Assembly (NCBI RefSeq): GCF_949628265.1
Contig: NC_088789.1
Coordinates: forward strand, 30,063,883 to 30,127,882
DNA length: 64,000 nt
Source of the DNA: Cloeon dipterum
Lineage: Eukaryota > Arthropoda > Insecta > Ephemeroptera > Baetidae
Direction: 5' to 3'
Under the pieces are notes generated by a model. It had not been told where the DNA came from. It saw only the letters and a program-made list of their open reading frames with translations, and searched no databases. How positions within the stretch are numbered: the stretch's first letter is position 1; each line of letters starts with the position of its first letter. This document shows positions 53,647-64,000 of this stretch, piece by piece. A program made the position numbers and the translations under genes.

Positions 53647-55647
53647 ATGGTTCAATTATTTAAATGTTTCCTGAATTGCTCTTCTCTGAGAGAAGAAATT
53701 AATTACGCTATGACTTAATCTCCTTGAATTGTATCGCATGTTGCATTTTGATCAGTAAAAAAATGGTGTGGTGGTTATAAATTTGTATTATTTAGATTCA
53801 TGTTAAAATCCTTGTTTCGAAGGATTTTATATTTATCTTTATCAGATTCACAAATAATTTTAAAATGCATTTCCTCGTTTTAATTATCATTATGGAAACG
53901 TCAACTCGTTATATATTCCATCAAGAGATCGAAACAAGAGGCTCATTGCCAATTAAAATTTATTTAAATGAATTTTGCACCAAAAATGAAAAAAAGTTAC
54001 TAAGTTATATAAAACTGGGCCATGCTTACACACAGTCAATCTACGCAATTTTAATGACCTGATCAAAGGTATTAGAGAGTTTGATAAAGTTATAATCACT
54101 AATTTTCAATTAAAAAAAATAGAAAATTTTATCTGTTTTGGACGCATTCTAAAATCTAAATTCTTGTTCGGGTTCTTTTTTTGGGCCATTTGTGGTTTCA
54201 CGTTGACATTTTGCTTCTCCTCGGCGAGATGAGCTCCATCGAATAGGATTCTGTAGAACTTTGCCGGCCCATCATTCCCCGGCCGGCGTTTCCGCTGCAC
54301 TCTCTTCTGTGTCGTCGTCATTTCCCGTCCGTTGCTGCCGCACCTGCCACAGCCCTTACAAAGAGCAAGGTGTACTCGCCCCCGATAACGAGCTACCCTC
54401 CACTCTCTTCCCCTTTTTTCGCTGCCACCGCGTGTGTGTGTGTTTACTGCATTTTCGCAGCAGGAGGAAATTATCCGCTCTGCCTGGGAATTCCAGCACT
54501 TGGCATTTTAACTCAAATGTGCACTTATTTGAAGTTAAATCAATAGCTAAGCCTCTGTAAAGTCAGCTTGATAAATTTCCAGAAAAAATACGATTTTCCA
54601 AATATCGGTTTGTGTATAGCTCAAGAATGTCTGATAACTAAAATAATTTGCAATGTTTTTCAGTAACTGGGATTTCTTTTAGGAGACGTGTAGGTTTTGG
54701 ATTGCTAAATGAGCTACAGACATACAAAAGGGGTGTGATTCAGCACTTAATTAATATCTTCACAAACCACAAATTGGACATTTGTGAAAAAGCCACCATG
54801 TCGTCTCGGAATAAACATTTTATTTTTATATTTGGGTGCACAATATATCTATCTGACGGCGGATTGGCAACAGAGGTGAAAATCATTCAAGAGTTGGTCT
54901 GGCGGAGGAATTGCGTTCGAGCTGCTTCCTCTTCAGTTTTAAATTGGCGAGAACGTTCCACACCTTCCAGTTCCAGTCTCTCTTCTAGGCTCCTCGTTTG
55001 GCGATTCGTTCGGCCTCCATACCGGGAACTCGTTCAAGTCGACCCTGCCGTCCTCTGGTTGAAGTCGCGACAGCCGCGGCACAGCTCGCAGCCGCATCGT
55101 TCAAATTGTGCCTGTAATAAGCGTGTTTAATACTTTTTTTCAAAGATAAATGCTTTAAAGTGGAAATTCCAATTATTGATCATGAAAAAGGAAAATTAAA
55201 TATCCATCGATTATTGCTCAATGAAATAAAATACCGACTCATATCATAAAAAACCCGAATAATTTAGAAGATTTTCAATTACCGGTCCGATCGGAATTGG
55301 TTTATGTAGAATTGCATGTTTTTTGTCTCTTCATTCATTTTCTGGTCACGTAGATTATCCAATGAATGGATGGATTGAAATCTTATTTCTTTATATGCAA
55401 CCGGCTGAATTTATTTATTCTAAAAAAGCGTCGGTCTGGTTTTTTTCCAAAATGAATTTGTGCGGAGAATAGTGCAAACCGCGGGGGCGTGTGCTTTTTA
55501 GCTGGCTGACCAGTAATTCGAAAATGGAGTGCCGAGAGCACGATATATGTGAACAGAAAAAAGTGGCGGAAGCTTTTATTCCAATTTGACACACCGAAAA
55601 GCCATCTGCGCCGCAATTTTGAGTGGAAAGTGCTGCTTCTGACACGA

Positions 55648-55800
55648 GGCAAGTGGCCCTTTGAGTGGGCTGGGTCCCTGAAATGTGCGGCCTGGTGCGC
55701 CCATGTTATCCGTTCGCGGTGTTATTCGCACCCGGGTTTCAGCATTCGTGCTAGTGCAGTGCGCGCCCTTCCCGCTCCGAGGACAGGGATAAAAAGTGCA
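55648..55800 (+). mobile_element. Short 5'-truncated retroposon copy
   Basis: Inserted relative to the paralogous position near 7,172, where CTTCTGACACGA runs straight into AAAAATAGGCG. The insert matches the 3' part of the element at about 2,055-2,210 in opposite orientation and ends in GATAAAAAGTGCAAAAAA. This fits target-primed retroposition with 5' truncation. Confidence 0.65.
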
Positions 55801-56515
55801 AAAAATAGGCGTTAATTAAACATACTGATTCGTTTTCCTCCCAAACGGCTTTGTTGTGTTCAGAAAAATGTATTTTTTAATATTTAAAAGAGTACATTTC
55901 TTTCATAAAAATATTTTTAAAAAATGGGAACAATGCTTGTGATTTGAAATAGTATTATATTTTAAATTAAACGAAATTTACCTCCGTCAACCTAATTATA
56001 ATTAGATTCGCTGGTTTTTGGCAATTGCAGTTTCGTTGATTGCGAGAGGCGAGCAATAAATGAAGAAGAGGGCCGTTTGCTACCTCCGTTTACCGCGCGT
56101 GAATATTTGTGTGCGAGAGTGCGGCTGCAGAAACTAATAAATCACAATCTGGGGCTGGCTGTGCGCCTCGGCCGCGCTTCTCGCGGCTTGCAAGTCTGTC
56201 GGCTTGCAAGTGCGTCAAGCGCTGCCAATGATTGTATCGCTAACCACGTTTCGCCAGGAAAGGCAACCGGAAAAAAGGTCCTTCGACCATATATTTTGAA
56301 CATTCAATTAACAATTATTTTTACTCAAAGAGTTGTTTAATAATTCATCTTCTTATGAAGCAATTCATTTACTGCGGGAGAAAGGGAAAGGTGCAACTTT
56401 AAAAAATCAACATTTATATTCATTTTTGTTAGTGAAGAAGCGGATAATAAAATATTTGATAAACGGTAAATAGTTTAAATTGAACCACGCTAGAGAGTTT
56501 ATACCTTTACCCTTT

Positions 56516-56588
56516 GAGAGGCGCTTCGAACGCTTTGTTTCACCTGGAACCTTCCATCTTTCATTCAGGTTCAGGTAGTCAGTTTGAA
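56516..56588 (+). promoter_or_regulatory. Leader module, variant shared by copies 3, 5 and 13
   Basis: GAGAGGCGCTTCG is followed by TTTCACCTGGAACCTTCCATC, CATTCAGGTTCAGGTAGTC and the ATGTCG start. Equivalents are at 7893-7964 and 12850-12923. Upstream TTTAAATTGAACCACGC is also shared. The upstream ATG at 56514 is in frame but is not shared by all copies. Confidence 0.5.
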
Positions 56589-58239
56589 ATGTCGTTGCAA
56601 AAGGCGTTGTGCTTGATTTGCGAGCGTCCGACGGCGGATGGCGCTGTCCTCGCTGTCCACGTGGACAAGGAGAAACTGCAGGAGTGGTTTCTCAACGTCT
56701 GCGGACACGAGTTGGCTGAGGAAATCGAGGATCACGATTTAATTTGCTACTTTTGCGCATGGCACGCCGAGTGAGTTTTAGAAGGATTTCAGGAATTTTA
56801 ATGTTATATGAGGAATTTTCTCAAAGGTTTCAATGGAAACTCGAAGAGATGGCGGACGAGAATTTGGTTTGGTGGAATTTGGATTTGGACGAGGCAGCAA
56901 GAGAGCTGCGGAAATATTACTTTGGTACAAGTGATATTAACTTATTATTATTTTTCTAATAAATGCGTTTTCAGAGGGAAATGTAGAGCAATGTTGGGTG
57001 CCATTGGAGGAGATCGATCAATCTGAAAGTGAAGAAGAGGAAACTGAAAAGGATGAGGTGGAATCGGAATCCGAGTCTAAATCCAATGTTTGTTTAGAAA
57101 AGAAAAAATGTCTCTACTGTGGTAAACTATATAAATTACAGAAGATATTGTCAGAGCATGTAAAGAAATCACACAAAGATGCCATCAGATGTAAAAACCG
57201 TAATTGTGCCACATATTTTCACACAATCGAGGAAAGGGAAAATCACAACGAGGAAGTGCATGAAAAACCGAAAGAACAGATAATATTCAAATGTGATTTT
57301 TGCAGCAAGAAATTTATTGGAAATGGTAATATCAACAATCATGTTCGTCGTGTCCATCGTGAATATCCAGTCAAGTGCGCTTTTATAGGCTGCCTTTCGT
57401 TTTTCAAAACTAAAATTGAAATGAGGGCACACTTTGATTCTGTTCATAAAACTGATGGGGCTAAAATGATTGATTGTGAATATTGCCAGTACAAAACAAG
57501 AAATAATTTTGATCTACAAAGTCATGTTGCCAGAAAACACGGAACAGAAAAAACATTCAAGTGTGACAAATGCAGTGAAATGTTCTCAACCAAGAATAGT
57601 TTGGCAAATCATATAAGGTTAAAGCATGAATTCAAACGCTGCAAAATTTGTGCATCAGATGTTCCTGTCCGTTATTACTCTAGACACATTAGAAAGTGTT
57701 TATGCGTTCGCTGTAAAAACGAGTTTCAATGTTCAGGTTTGTACCAATCGCACCTGAAAAAGTGCAGAGAAACTTTGTTCAAATGTTTCAAGTGTCCAAA
57801 GAGTTTTCAAATGCCTTCATTGCTTATTTACCACATGAAAAGAAAACACGGAAATCGCGAATGGCGTGGTTTGGAGCACAAAGCTCTCGGATTCAAGTGT
57901 GAACCCTGCAAAAGGTACTACAAAAGTGTGACACTTTTGAAACTGCATATTAACAGGATGCACAACCAATCCAAATTGAATCATTGTGCCCACTGCCCAA
58001 AGAGTTTCTCTTCCTCTTTTTATTTGAAAAACCACCTCGCAGTGAAACACACTTTGCTTGCACTTCAATTCGAATGTGATGAGTGCAAAAAACAATTCAT
58101 TTCCAAACCTTTTCTCCGCAAGCATCTAAAGTCAACTCATTTAAAGGTCAAGGTGCTCGAAAATTGCAAAGTATGTGGAAAATCAATTCTAAACTTTAAC
58201 ATGAAATACCACTTGCTAATTATGCATGGTATTCAATGA
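56589..58239 (+). CDS. ZAD-like C2H2 zinc-finger protein, long class (copy 13)
   Basis: Exons 56589-56770, 56827-56924 and 56975-58239 join to a predicted 514 residues, the same length as copy 2. Exon 1 has CLIC and CYFC. Exon 3 begins EGNVEQCWVPLEEIDQSESEEEE with an acidic stretch, then about 13 finger units. Units 2 and 4 use CxxxxC (CKNRNC, CAFIGC). A degenerate pair sits mid-protein (CKICASDVPV and CVRCKNEF...HLKKC), and the last unit ends HLLIMHGIQ. This is the least damaged long-class copy along with copy 2. AATAAA lies at 58347. Its leader and first exon resemble those of copy 3, which carries a short-class finger exon. Confidence 0.9.
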
Positions 58240-59160
58240 ATGCTTCCTTCATTTACATGATTCCTGAATTTTTCCTCTCTGGAAGAAAAATATTTACTGC
58301 GGCATGATTAAACTCTTTAAATTGTTCCCTGTGTAGCATATTGATTAATAAAAATATGGTGTAATGGTAATTAATTTGTATTATTTCAATTTATGTTACC
58401 TAATATCGAAAAAGCACAAATTATACAATAGAAGGCGAGTTTGAATGTCAAGAATACCATGCAGAAGACGTTCGATTCATCGTGTTTCCTATTGCTGCTC
58501 GCTTGCAGCCGCTGCGTTTTTTTGCCAATTGATCGCGGCTCAAGGGCCATTCTGCGCACGTATTTGCCGCGCCAAAATTAATGCAAGCACTACTTTTGAC
58601 GCGCGTCACTCGCCGCCTTTATATTAATTTTATTATTAAATTAGATTCACAAATATTTTCAACGTAAAATTTTAAAATGACTAAATTTAATTATTATTGT
58701 GGGACGTTAACATTCTGTCTATCAAGGGTTCGAAACAAGAGGCGCATTGCCAATATAATTTATTTTAAAGAATTTTACATCAAAATTGCAATAAGTTACT
58801 TCGTCATTAAACTTTGCATTTCTTACTTGCGAAACGCCCTTCACGTGTATTCAGCGTGCGCCGGCGAGAAAATGTGCACGTGTTTGGTGCGGGCGTGCGT
58901 CAGCGCCGAGAGCTCGGACTCGACGCCAGAATACATGGCAACAAACTCACAAATTTAATGCGCTTCGGTCCGAAAGCCCGAGATGATTCGCCACTGCGCT
59001 GATTTGAATGTTAGTTTGCATGAATTAAATTTGGCTCAGTTCTGAATGTTACAAAATAATTCAAATAGAAGCAAATTCGTGCTTTCAAATTGCATAGGGA
59101 AAAAAGGGTGCAAACCGTGCAAACGCTCTTCACCTCGCGGCAGCGTACGCCAATCTAAAT
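58240..59160. other. Intergenic between the zinc-finger array and the ankyrin fragment
   Basis: The first ~550 bp is the long-class 3' flank, in part duplicated (a GATTCACAAATA...GGGACG stretch near 58,640-58,690 resembles 5,340 and 14,790). A short stretch at 58,480-58,620 resembles the short-class 3' flank. No gene is supported. Confidence 0.45.
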
Positions 59161-59490
59161 ATGTGCCAGTGGCTTAGCAATGTCCACTTTTACGCGAGAT
59201 CCTTGAGCGATGAAATGCACAATTCCGTTTTACATTTCGTCGTCTGCAACGAAAAGCACGGACAAAGTCTCGTCAGCTTTTTTGTTTCCAAGAGTGTGGA
59301 CATTAATGGTCAAAACAAGAATATGGAGACGCCTCTGCACGCTGCTCTGTGCGAAAATAACATCAAAGTCGCCGAGGAGCTGCTTAAATTCGGCGCTGAT
59401 TGAACTGTCAAAATTGATAATGACAATGTCCTGCACTTTTGCGTCCGCAGAAATAAACTTGTTAAGAAAAATGCTCACGTACACACTTGA
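59161..59490 (+). pseudogene. Ankyrin-repeat fragment with in-frame stop
   Basis: The frame from 59161 gives about 80 residues with ankyrin signatures: NSVLHFVVCNEKHG, then VDINGQNKNMETPLHAALCENNIKVAEELLKFGAD. A TGA at 59401-59403 interrupts the next repeat, which continues in the same frame as TVKIDNDNVLHFCVRRNK before losing similarity. About three repeats are visible. There is no start region or downstream domain, so this is probably a gene relic. Confidence 0.6.
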
Positions 59491-59700
59491 AAATTTTATT
59501 TTAATTAGAACTAAGATGGAGTTAGAACATGCATGGTTAAATAAATGGTGTTAGTTTCACAACAGAACGCTAGCTGTTAATTCTTGTTACCAACAACGAA
59601 AATAAATTTCGTCTATTGATACTATTAGTATCATCAAAGTAAATTAGTATTGTGGAGTGAAAGCCAGTAATATTATAAAAGACCATATTAATTTCTATCC

Positions 59701-62700
59701 TTATTTGAAGTTTTTATAAGTTTCGAAGGAGCTCAAATATAATTTGGCAGCTTTGTAGAGAAGACCAAACTGCATCTGAAAGAAATTCAATTAATTTTTA
59801 AATAAATACCGTAAGCAAATTCGCACTTCTGAAGAAATGAACGCCGGTTTTGCCTTTCTCAGGGTTCGCACGGCCAGACCGACGTCAACCTTTTGTTCCA
59901 TATTGATTTTTTCGATTACAAAGCCAATTGCAAGGAAAAGGCCGCTGGCTGTCACTCCATCGCTGCGATTGGGTGATTAAATTGCATGAAACAACTCATA
60001 GAATAATAAACAACTCACTGGCAGGCAATCGTAACGATGTCATTCCCGCCGGAGATTTTTAAATCTTCCCAGAGTTCAATGACCGATTCCAAGTTTGGTG
60101 GAGCGTCTGCGTCTGATTTCCAACCAAGTAAGGCGAATTTCACACTTACTTTCTTGCAGACCCCACGCTAAAATTAAAAATAAAAACATTTTATTTCAGC
60201 CAAATAGAAAAACAAAATAAATATTTTACAGCATTCAGTGTGATTTCATAAGTCTTCAAGAGTTTTCCTTCGTCGATGTCATCCAAAATGACTTCAATTT
60301 CGTCAAAGTCAAGCTTGCGTTGTTTTGTGGGAAGGAAAACCCCCTGTGTATATTTGAAGAAAATTAAATTTGAACTATAAAAAATAGCTAAACATATACG
60401 TAAGAATTGTGCGACTCATTGAGGAAGATAATTTGCTTGACGTTGAACTGGTCAATCATCCTCCAAAAATCCCAGACGGTGTTTTTCATGGGCACTTGGG
60501 TAACAATGAACTGCTTTGCCCTCTTGTATCCGTCGACGAAAACGGCGTTTATGAAATTCATCGTCGTGACATCTCCGTAGGGAAAGAGCGAAACAATGGC
60601 GCTCGATGCTGAAGAAAGAAAAAACACGTGTTAAGGATTAAAATGAAAATACATAACATTTTTTTGTATTTTTACTTGAAATATAATCAGGGTATCTGCA
60701 CTTAATGGCTTCAATCTCAGCCGGTTTTTCAGCCCTTTGGAAGTCTTTGTTGCAAATTTCCGTGAGTAAATCAAAATTCTCGTTGATCTTCTTGTTGCTC
60801 TTTGACTTCATGTAAAGTGAGAGTTATAAATTTCAGCACTTATGTTACATAATTTGCTCGTTATTTTACACACGTAAAAATTAATTTTATTTTAGGACAA
60901 ACCTTGAATTAAAATTAATATTTTGTTGCTGCTGTTTCAATCAAAAAATAATAAAACAGCTTATTTCATTAAAAAAATAGACTGCAAAAAGCTTCAGTTA
61001 CCGTAAGGTGTTTGTATTCGGCAGAAAAATTCTCGCAGTTGATTTCAAACTTAGGGTTCAAAATACTTTCCAAGAGAACCAGGTGCACAAATTCGAATTG
61101 TTCCTGTGGACATAGGGATTTATTTTTGCGTAGTATGATTAATTAATTTTACCAGGGTGTCGACCAGATTGGCTCTCTGTTTCCTCATCTGCGAGAAAAA
61201 GCTGACGACATCGAGTTGACCGCGCGAACGAACCATTTTAAGGCATGCGTCAATCAAAATCACAGTGCCAGTTCTTCCGACTCCAGCACTACAAAATTCA
61301 AAGCAGGAAATATATTTCAATTTGTTTAGTTTTAAAGGAACTAACCTGCAGTGCACCAATATCGGGGCCAATTCGTTGCGGTGAGTTATTTTTTCCATGA
61401 AAATGGCTATCGACTGCGGATAGAGTGGTTCTCCGTGATTGGGCCAATTTGTGTAGTGCAGTTGCTGTACCTGTGATGTGATAGTAAAAATACATTTGAA
61501 GAAATACCGGCTAGTATTTTTATGTGACAATATGGATAACACACACACATATATATATATATATATAGGGGAAAAAATATTTTACGATTTTCTTTGCATT
61601 TTCGCGAAAAACCAATAGATTTCTTGAAACATAATCGGTGTTGATCTCCTCTCTCATATTGCGGACAGTCAAACGGCCAAATTTGCTTTCCTGGTCGGCG
61701 TCGGGCCAGTATTTTTCGCATTTAACCTTAGAAAAACATTTAAAAGTTCAAATTATTTAAGAGTTGTTTTTCTGTTACTTTTTCTCCCTCAGTAAGATTT
61801 GTAAGCATCACGATCAAGGACACTTTTTCCTGCCACACCATTCTCCAAAAGTCATCAACGGTGCTCGCCATTGGCCCTTGACACGCAATGTACGCCTTTG
61901 GACGTTCGTATCCCTTTTTATTTAAATTAAAAAAGGTAACTTTTTGGGCAAGTAAAATAATACGTCAACGTAGTTGGCATTGATGTAGTCAGAGTTTTCG
62001 TCGCCAGGAAGAAGATCCAGCTTCACTCGGGAAGAGTCATACGCGGCTAAATCATTGTAACGATTCTTTTTCGTATTTTCTGGTTTGGTGCCAACTTCCC
62101 ACGGTTGCGTTTGCCCCCGCGGGAATTTCTAAAATTAAGGAAATATACTGCTTTTCCTAAAATCAAAGTGTTTTATTTTACCTTAAATTGATCTTGGAGG
62201 AAATTGTTCATAAAGGCTGACTGCAAGTATTGTTCGACCTGCAACGCATCGAAAGGAACATCGTAAATTGGTTCGTCACCACGATTTTCTTCAACCGCTG
62301 GAATTATTTCAGCGGTGCAAATTTCAGATTCATTTGTAAATTGTACTGTGGCTGCTTGAAAGGTTTGTTGGCGTTTTCTGCGTTTCTTGAAATAAATCCA
62401 AGCCCCGATTAAAGCGAGAAGTACAAAATTCAGTGGCATTAGGATGAGGGTTACGGTCAGAACGTTGCTCTGTTTGTTTGCTTCATGTATGCAAGTAAAC
62501 ATTAGTTTTTTAATTATTTAAATTAAAAAATTTGCTCTCACCCGTTGCACTTTGACAATTTTGGCAATTGTAGTTCCGGTAGAGAGTAAAATCCATAAAA
62601 TTTAGCGAAATTTTGTATTCTCCGCATATACAGTCGACGACAGATTTTTCAAAATCGATCACTTTCAGGGCCTCATCCATAATTTTGCTATCGTTCCCTA

Positions 62701-64000
62701 TGTAGGTAACAATCAGGGAATTCGGTGTGCACAGTTACTCTTTTACCACATCATTGATGTTTAAGCTGATAAAAAACGTAGAAATGTTGACCTCTCGAAC
62801 ATTTAAACTTGATTGATCTGTTATTTTTTTTAAAAAAATAATTAGTTTTTCAGATATATAGGGTTTAAATTTGTCTTTCCAATGGGCCTGCATTTCGTCT
62901 TGATTTTCAAGGCATCTCCAGGATAGAAATTTTCAGGGTCGTTTATCGTATCATTTTCAAAGAGGGCGAACCTAACGTTGTAGTCGGTTTCCGGCTTCAG
63001 GTGCGAGAGGATATACTCTTCCTGCTGGCCGTTTAGAATATATCCTTCGCCTGTACTTTTCCACTGATCTGCAGAGCTCTATTATTTTATTTTTTAAATT
63101 AGTTTTGAATTCAAATATGATATAATCTCACTTCTTTGTATTCGATCCAAATTTGATGGATATTTTTCTCTCCTTTTAAACCAGTTGTCAGGTCCAGAGT
63201 AATTTCTTCAAAGCTAATATTTTTATAGTGAGGAGTAACTGTTGGTATTTCTGAAAAGCGAATTTATCCATCAGAAAATTCATAAATTCGATAATAAATT
63301 AATACTTTTGAAACACTCGGGGAAAATGTATCCTTCTGCACAGCCCAATCGACAGCTTCCATTTTGGGGAAAGTGTTTGTCGTCCTGGCAGTTTCGATTA
63401 GAGATTTCAGAGCAATTTCGACCAAATCTCTTTCCACTGCATTCTAAAAAATCAGTCAAAATCTGTACCATTTTTTATTTTTAACTTTTTGTACATAAAT
63501 GATTTATTTTTATTTAATTCAAAAGCGGTTTTATATAAAAGAAATGGATGATATTATTATGTTTCTTTGTTAGTAGCTCTATGCAATTAATTACTTTCCA
63601 AACATCCAGGGTACAGGTATCCAGAGACGCAACCCTCTATACATGTTCCATCTATTTTAGAGATTTTTCCATTAAAACAGAATCGGGAAGAAGTCTCAGA
63701 GCAGTTTTTGCCATTTCTCCAAGTGCAGCCTGCGATTATTCCAAAGGAACTTATAGACATTTTTACACTGGAATCGATATTCTATTTGTGCAATTATAAT
63801 ATTTAATACAAACAGAATTAATCCATATTAAAAAAATGAAGTCCAAAAAAAGACTAAAAATTGGAATATCGTCTATGTAGATTATTTGTTTGGTGGTTTC
63901 CCCCACTTACTTTCATAGCTAGGTCCTCCAAATCCAGCAAAGCACGAGCAATGGTTATTCATTCCTTTACACAGTTTTGAACCTCCTTTTAATAATTTGC
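59701..64000 (-). CDS. Receptor-type protein tyrosine phosphatase, probably catalytically impaired; 5' end outside window
   Basis: Read right to left across many short exons. EGF-like, Cys-rich repeats come first ([12 protein letters not shown] at 63,910; [14 protein letters not shown] near 63,630; [14 protein letters not shown] near 63,330). A fibronectin-III region spans about 63,240-62,880, and a membrane segment about 62,480-62,400 is followed by KKRRKR. Phosphatase domain 1 includes [10 protein letters not shown] and DYINANYVD (about 62,110-61,970), then EKYWPD. Its WPD loop reads WPNHGEP (61,446-), then comes [10 protein letters not shown] with an intron inside the codon after Cys, and [15 protein letters not shown]. 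The WPD Asp is Asn and the Q-loop Gln is Asp. Domain 2 ends with ACHDGVTASG (near 59,960), lacking the Arg. The stop is TAA at 59701-59703. It is a membrane protein likely acting as a phosphotyrosine binder or regulator. Exon ends are inferred by eye. Confidence 0.8.
61539..61567. repeat. (AC)n(AT)n microsatellite in a phosphatase intron
   Basis: A run of AC units followed directly by AT units, in the intron before the WPN exon of the receptor phosphatase. Confidence 0.9.

Larger units (their letters stand above)
53647..56588. other. Intergenic spacer between copies 12 and 13
   Basis: No intact gene. It aligns by eye with 5,153-7,964 almost throughout, including the conserved stretch 54,640-55,100. 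An extra ~150 bp at 55,648-55,800 is listed separately. The copy 13 leader is at 56516-56588. Confidence 0.55.

Noticed and set aside
1-64000. CRISPR arrays, bacterial operons, tRNA or rRNA genes
   Set aside because: No regularly spaced short repeats, no cloverleaf with A and B boxes that I could recognise, no rRNA-like conserved stretch; spliced genes indicate eukaryotic DNA.

Overview
The window looks like arthropod, most likely insect, nuclear DNA. It is AT-rich, its genes have short GT-AG introns (about 50-90 bp), and its most abundant genes begin with a diverged ZAD-like domain (a zinc-finger-associated domain known mainly from insects) followed by C2H2 fingers. I cannot name the species from the sequence.

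From base 1 to 58,240 the window is a dense array of one zinc-finger family. I count twelve copies with the same three-exon plan and one diverged relative. Exon 1 (182 bp, all copies) encodes a CxxC...CxxC half-domain. Exon 2 (98-107 bp) encodes a Trp-rich segment ending near RELRK-YF. Exon 3 holds all the fingers. Finger exons come in a long class of about 13 fingers (copies at 3505, 12924, 51996 and 56589) and a short class of about 8 (copies at 1012-, 7965, 12534-, 17276, 26425, 35868, 38717 and 50097-). Every copy has the same short leader just before ATGTCG. Three copies are broken: one is split by a 4.36 kb insertion (17276), one has a one-base deletion (51996), and the diverged relative is split by a solo LTR (30928). 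A fourth (12924) has an early stop. The block around 1-8,200 is repeated at about 48,900-56,830.

Mobile DNA has entered in or right beside many copies. There is a complete Ty3/Gypsy retrotransposon (39993-47785, two 485 bp LTRs that look identical, 4 bp target duplication, gag and pol joined by a canonical -1 slippery heptamer). There is also a 1.2 kb solo LTR, a 1.68 kb near-perfect foldback (27630-29310), an older related foldback (about 18865-20035) nested in the 4.36 kb TIR-bearing insertion, and small retroposon-like inserts that differ between duplicated blocks. A tektin-2-like pseudogene (15717-16399) and an ankyrin fragment (59161-59490) are also present.

The right end (59701-64000, minus strand) is most of a receptor-type protein tyrosine phosphatase: EGF-like repeats, a fibronectin-III region, a membrane segment and two phosphatase domains. 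Domain 1 keeps [10 protein letters not shown] but has WPN for WPD and Asp for the Q-loop Gln. Domain 2 lacks the catalytic Arg. The receptor is therefore probably weak or inactive as an enzyme, and its ectodomain also shows an apparent in-frame stop.

Overall the window resembles a rapidly evolving tandem cluster of DNA-binding zinc-finger genes, comparable in layout to vertebrate KRAB-ZNF clusters, living among active transposons. Whether these proteins act against transposons is inference only.
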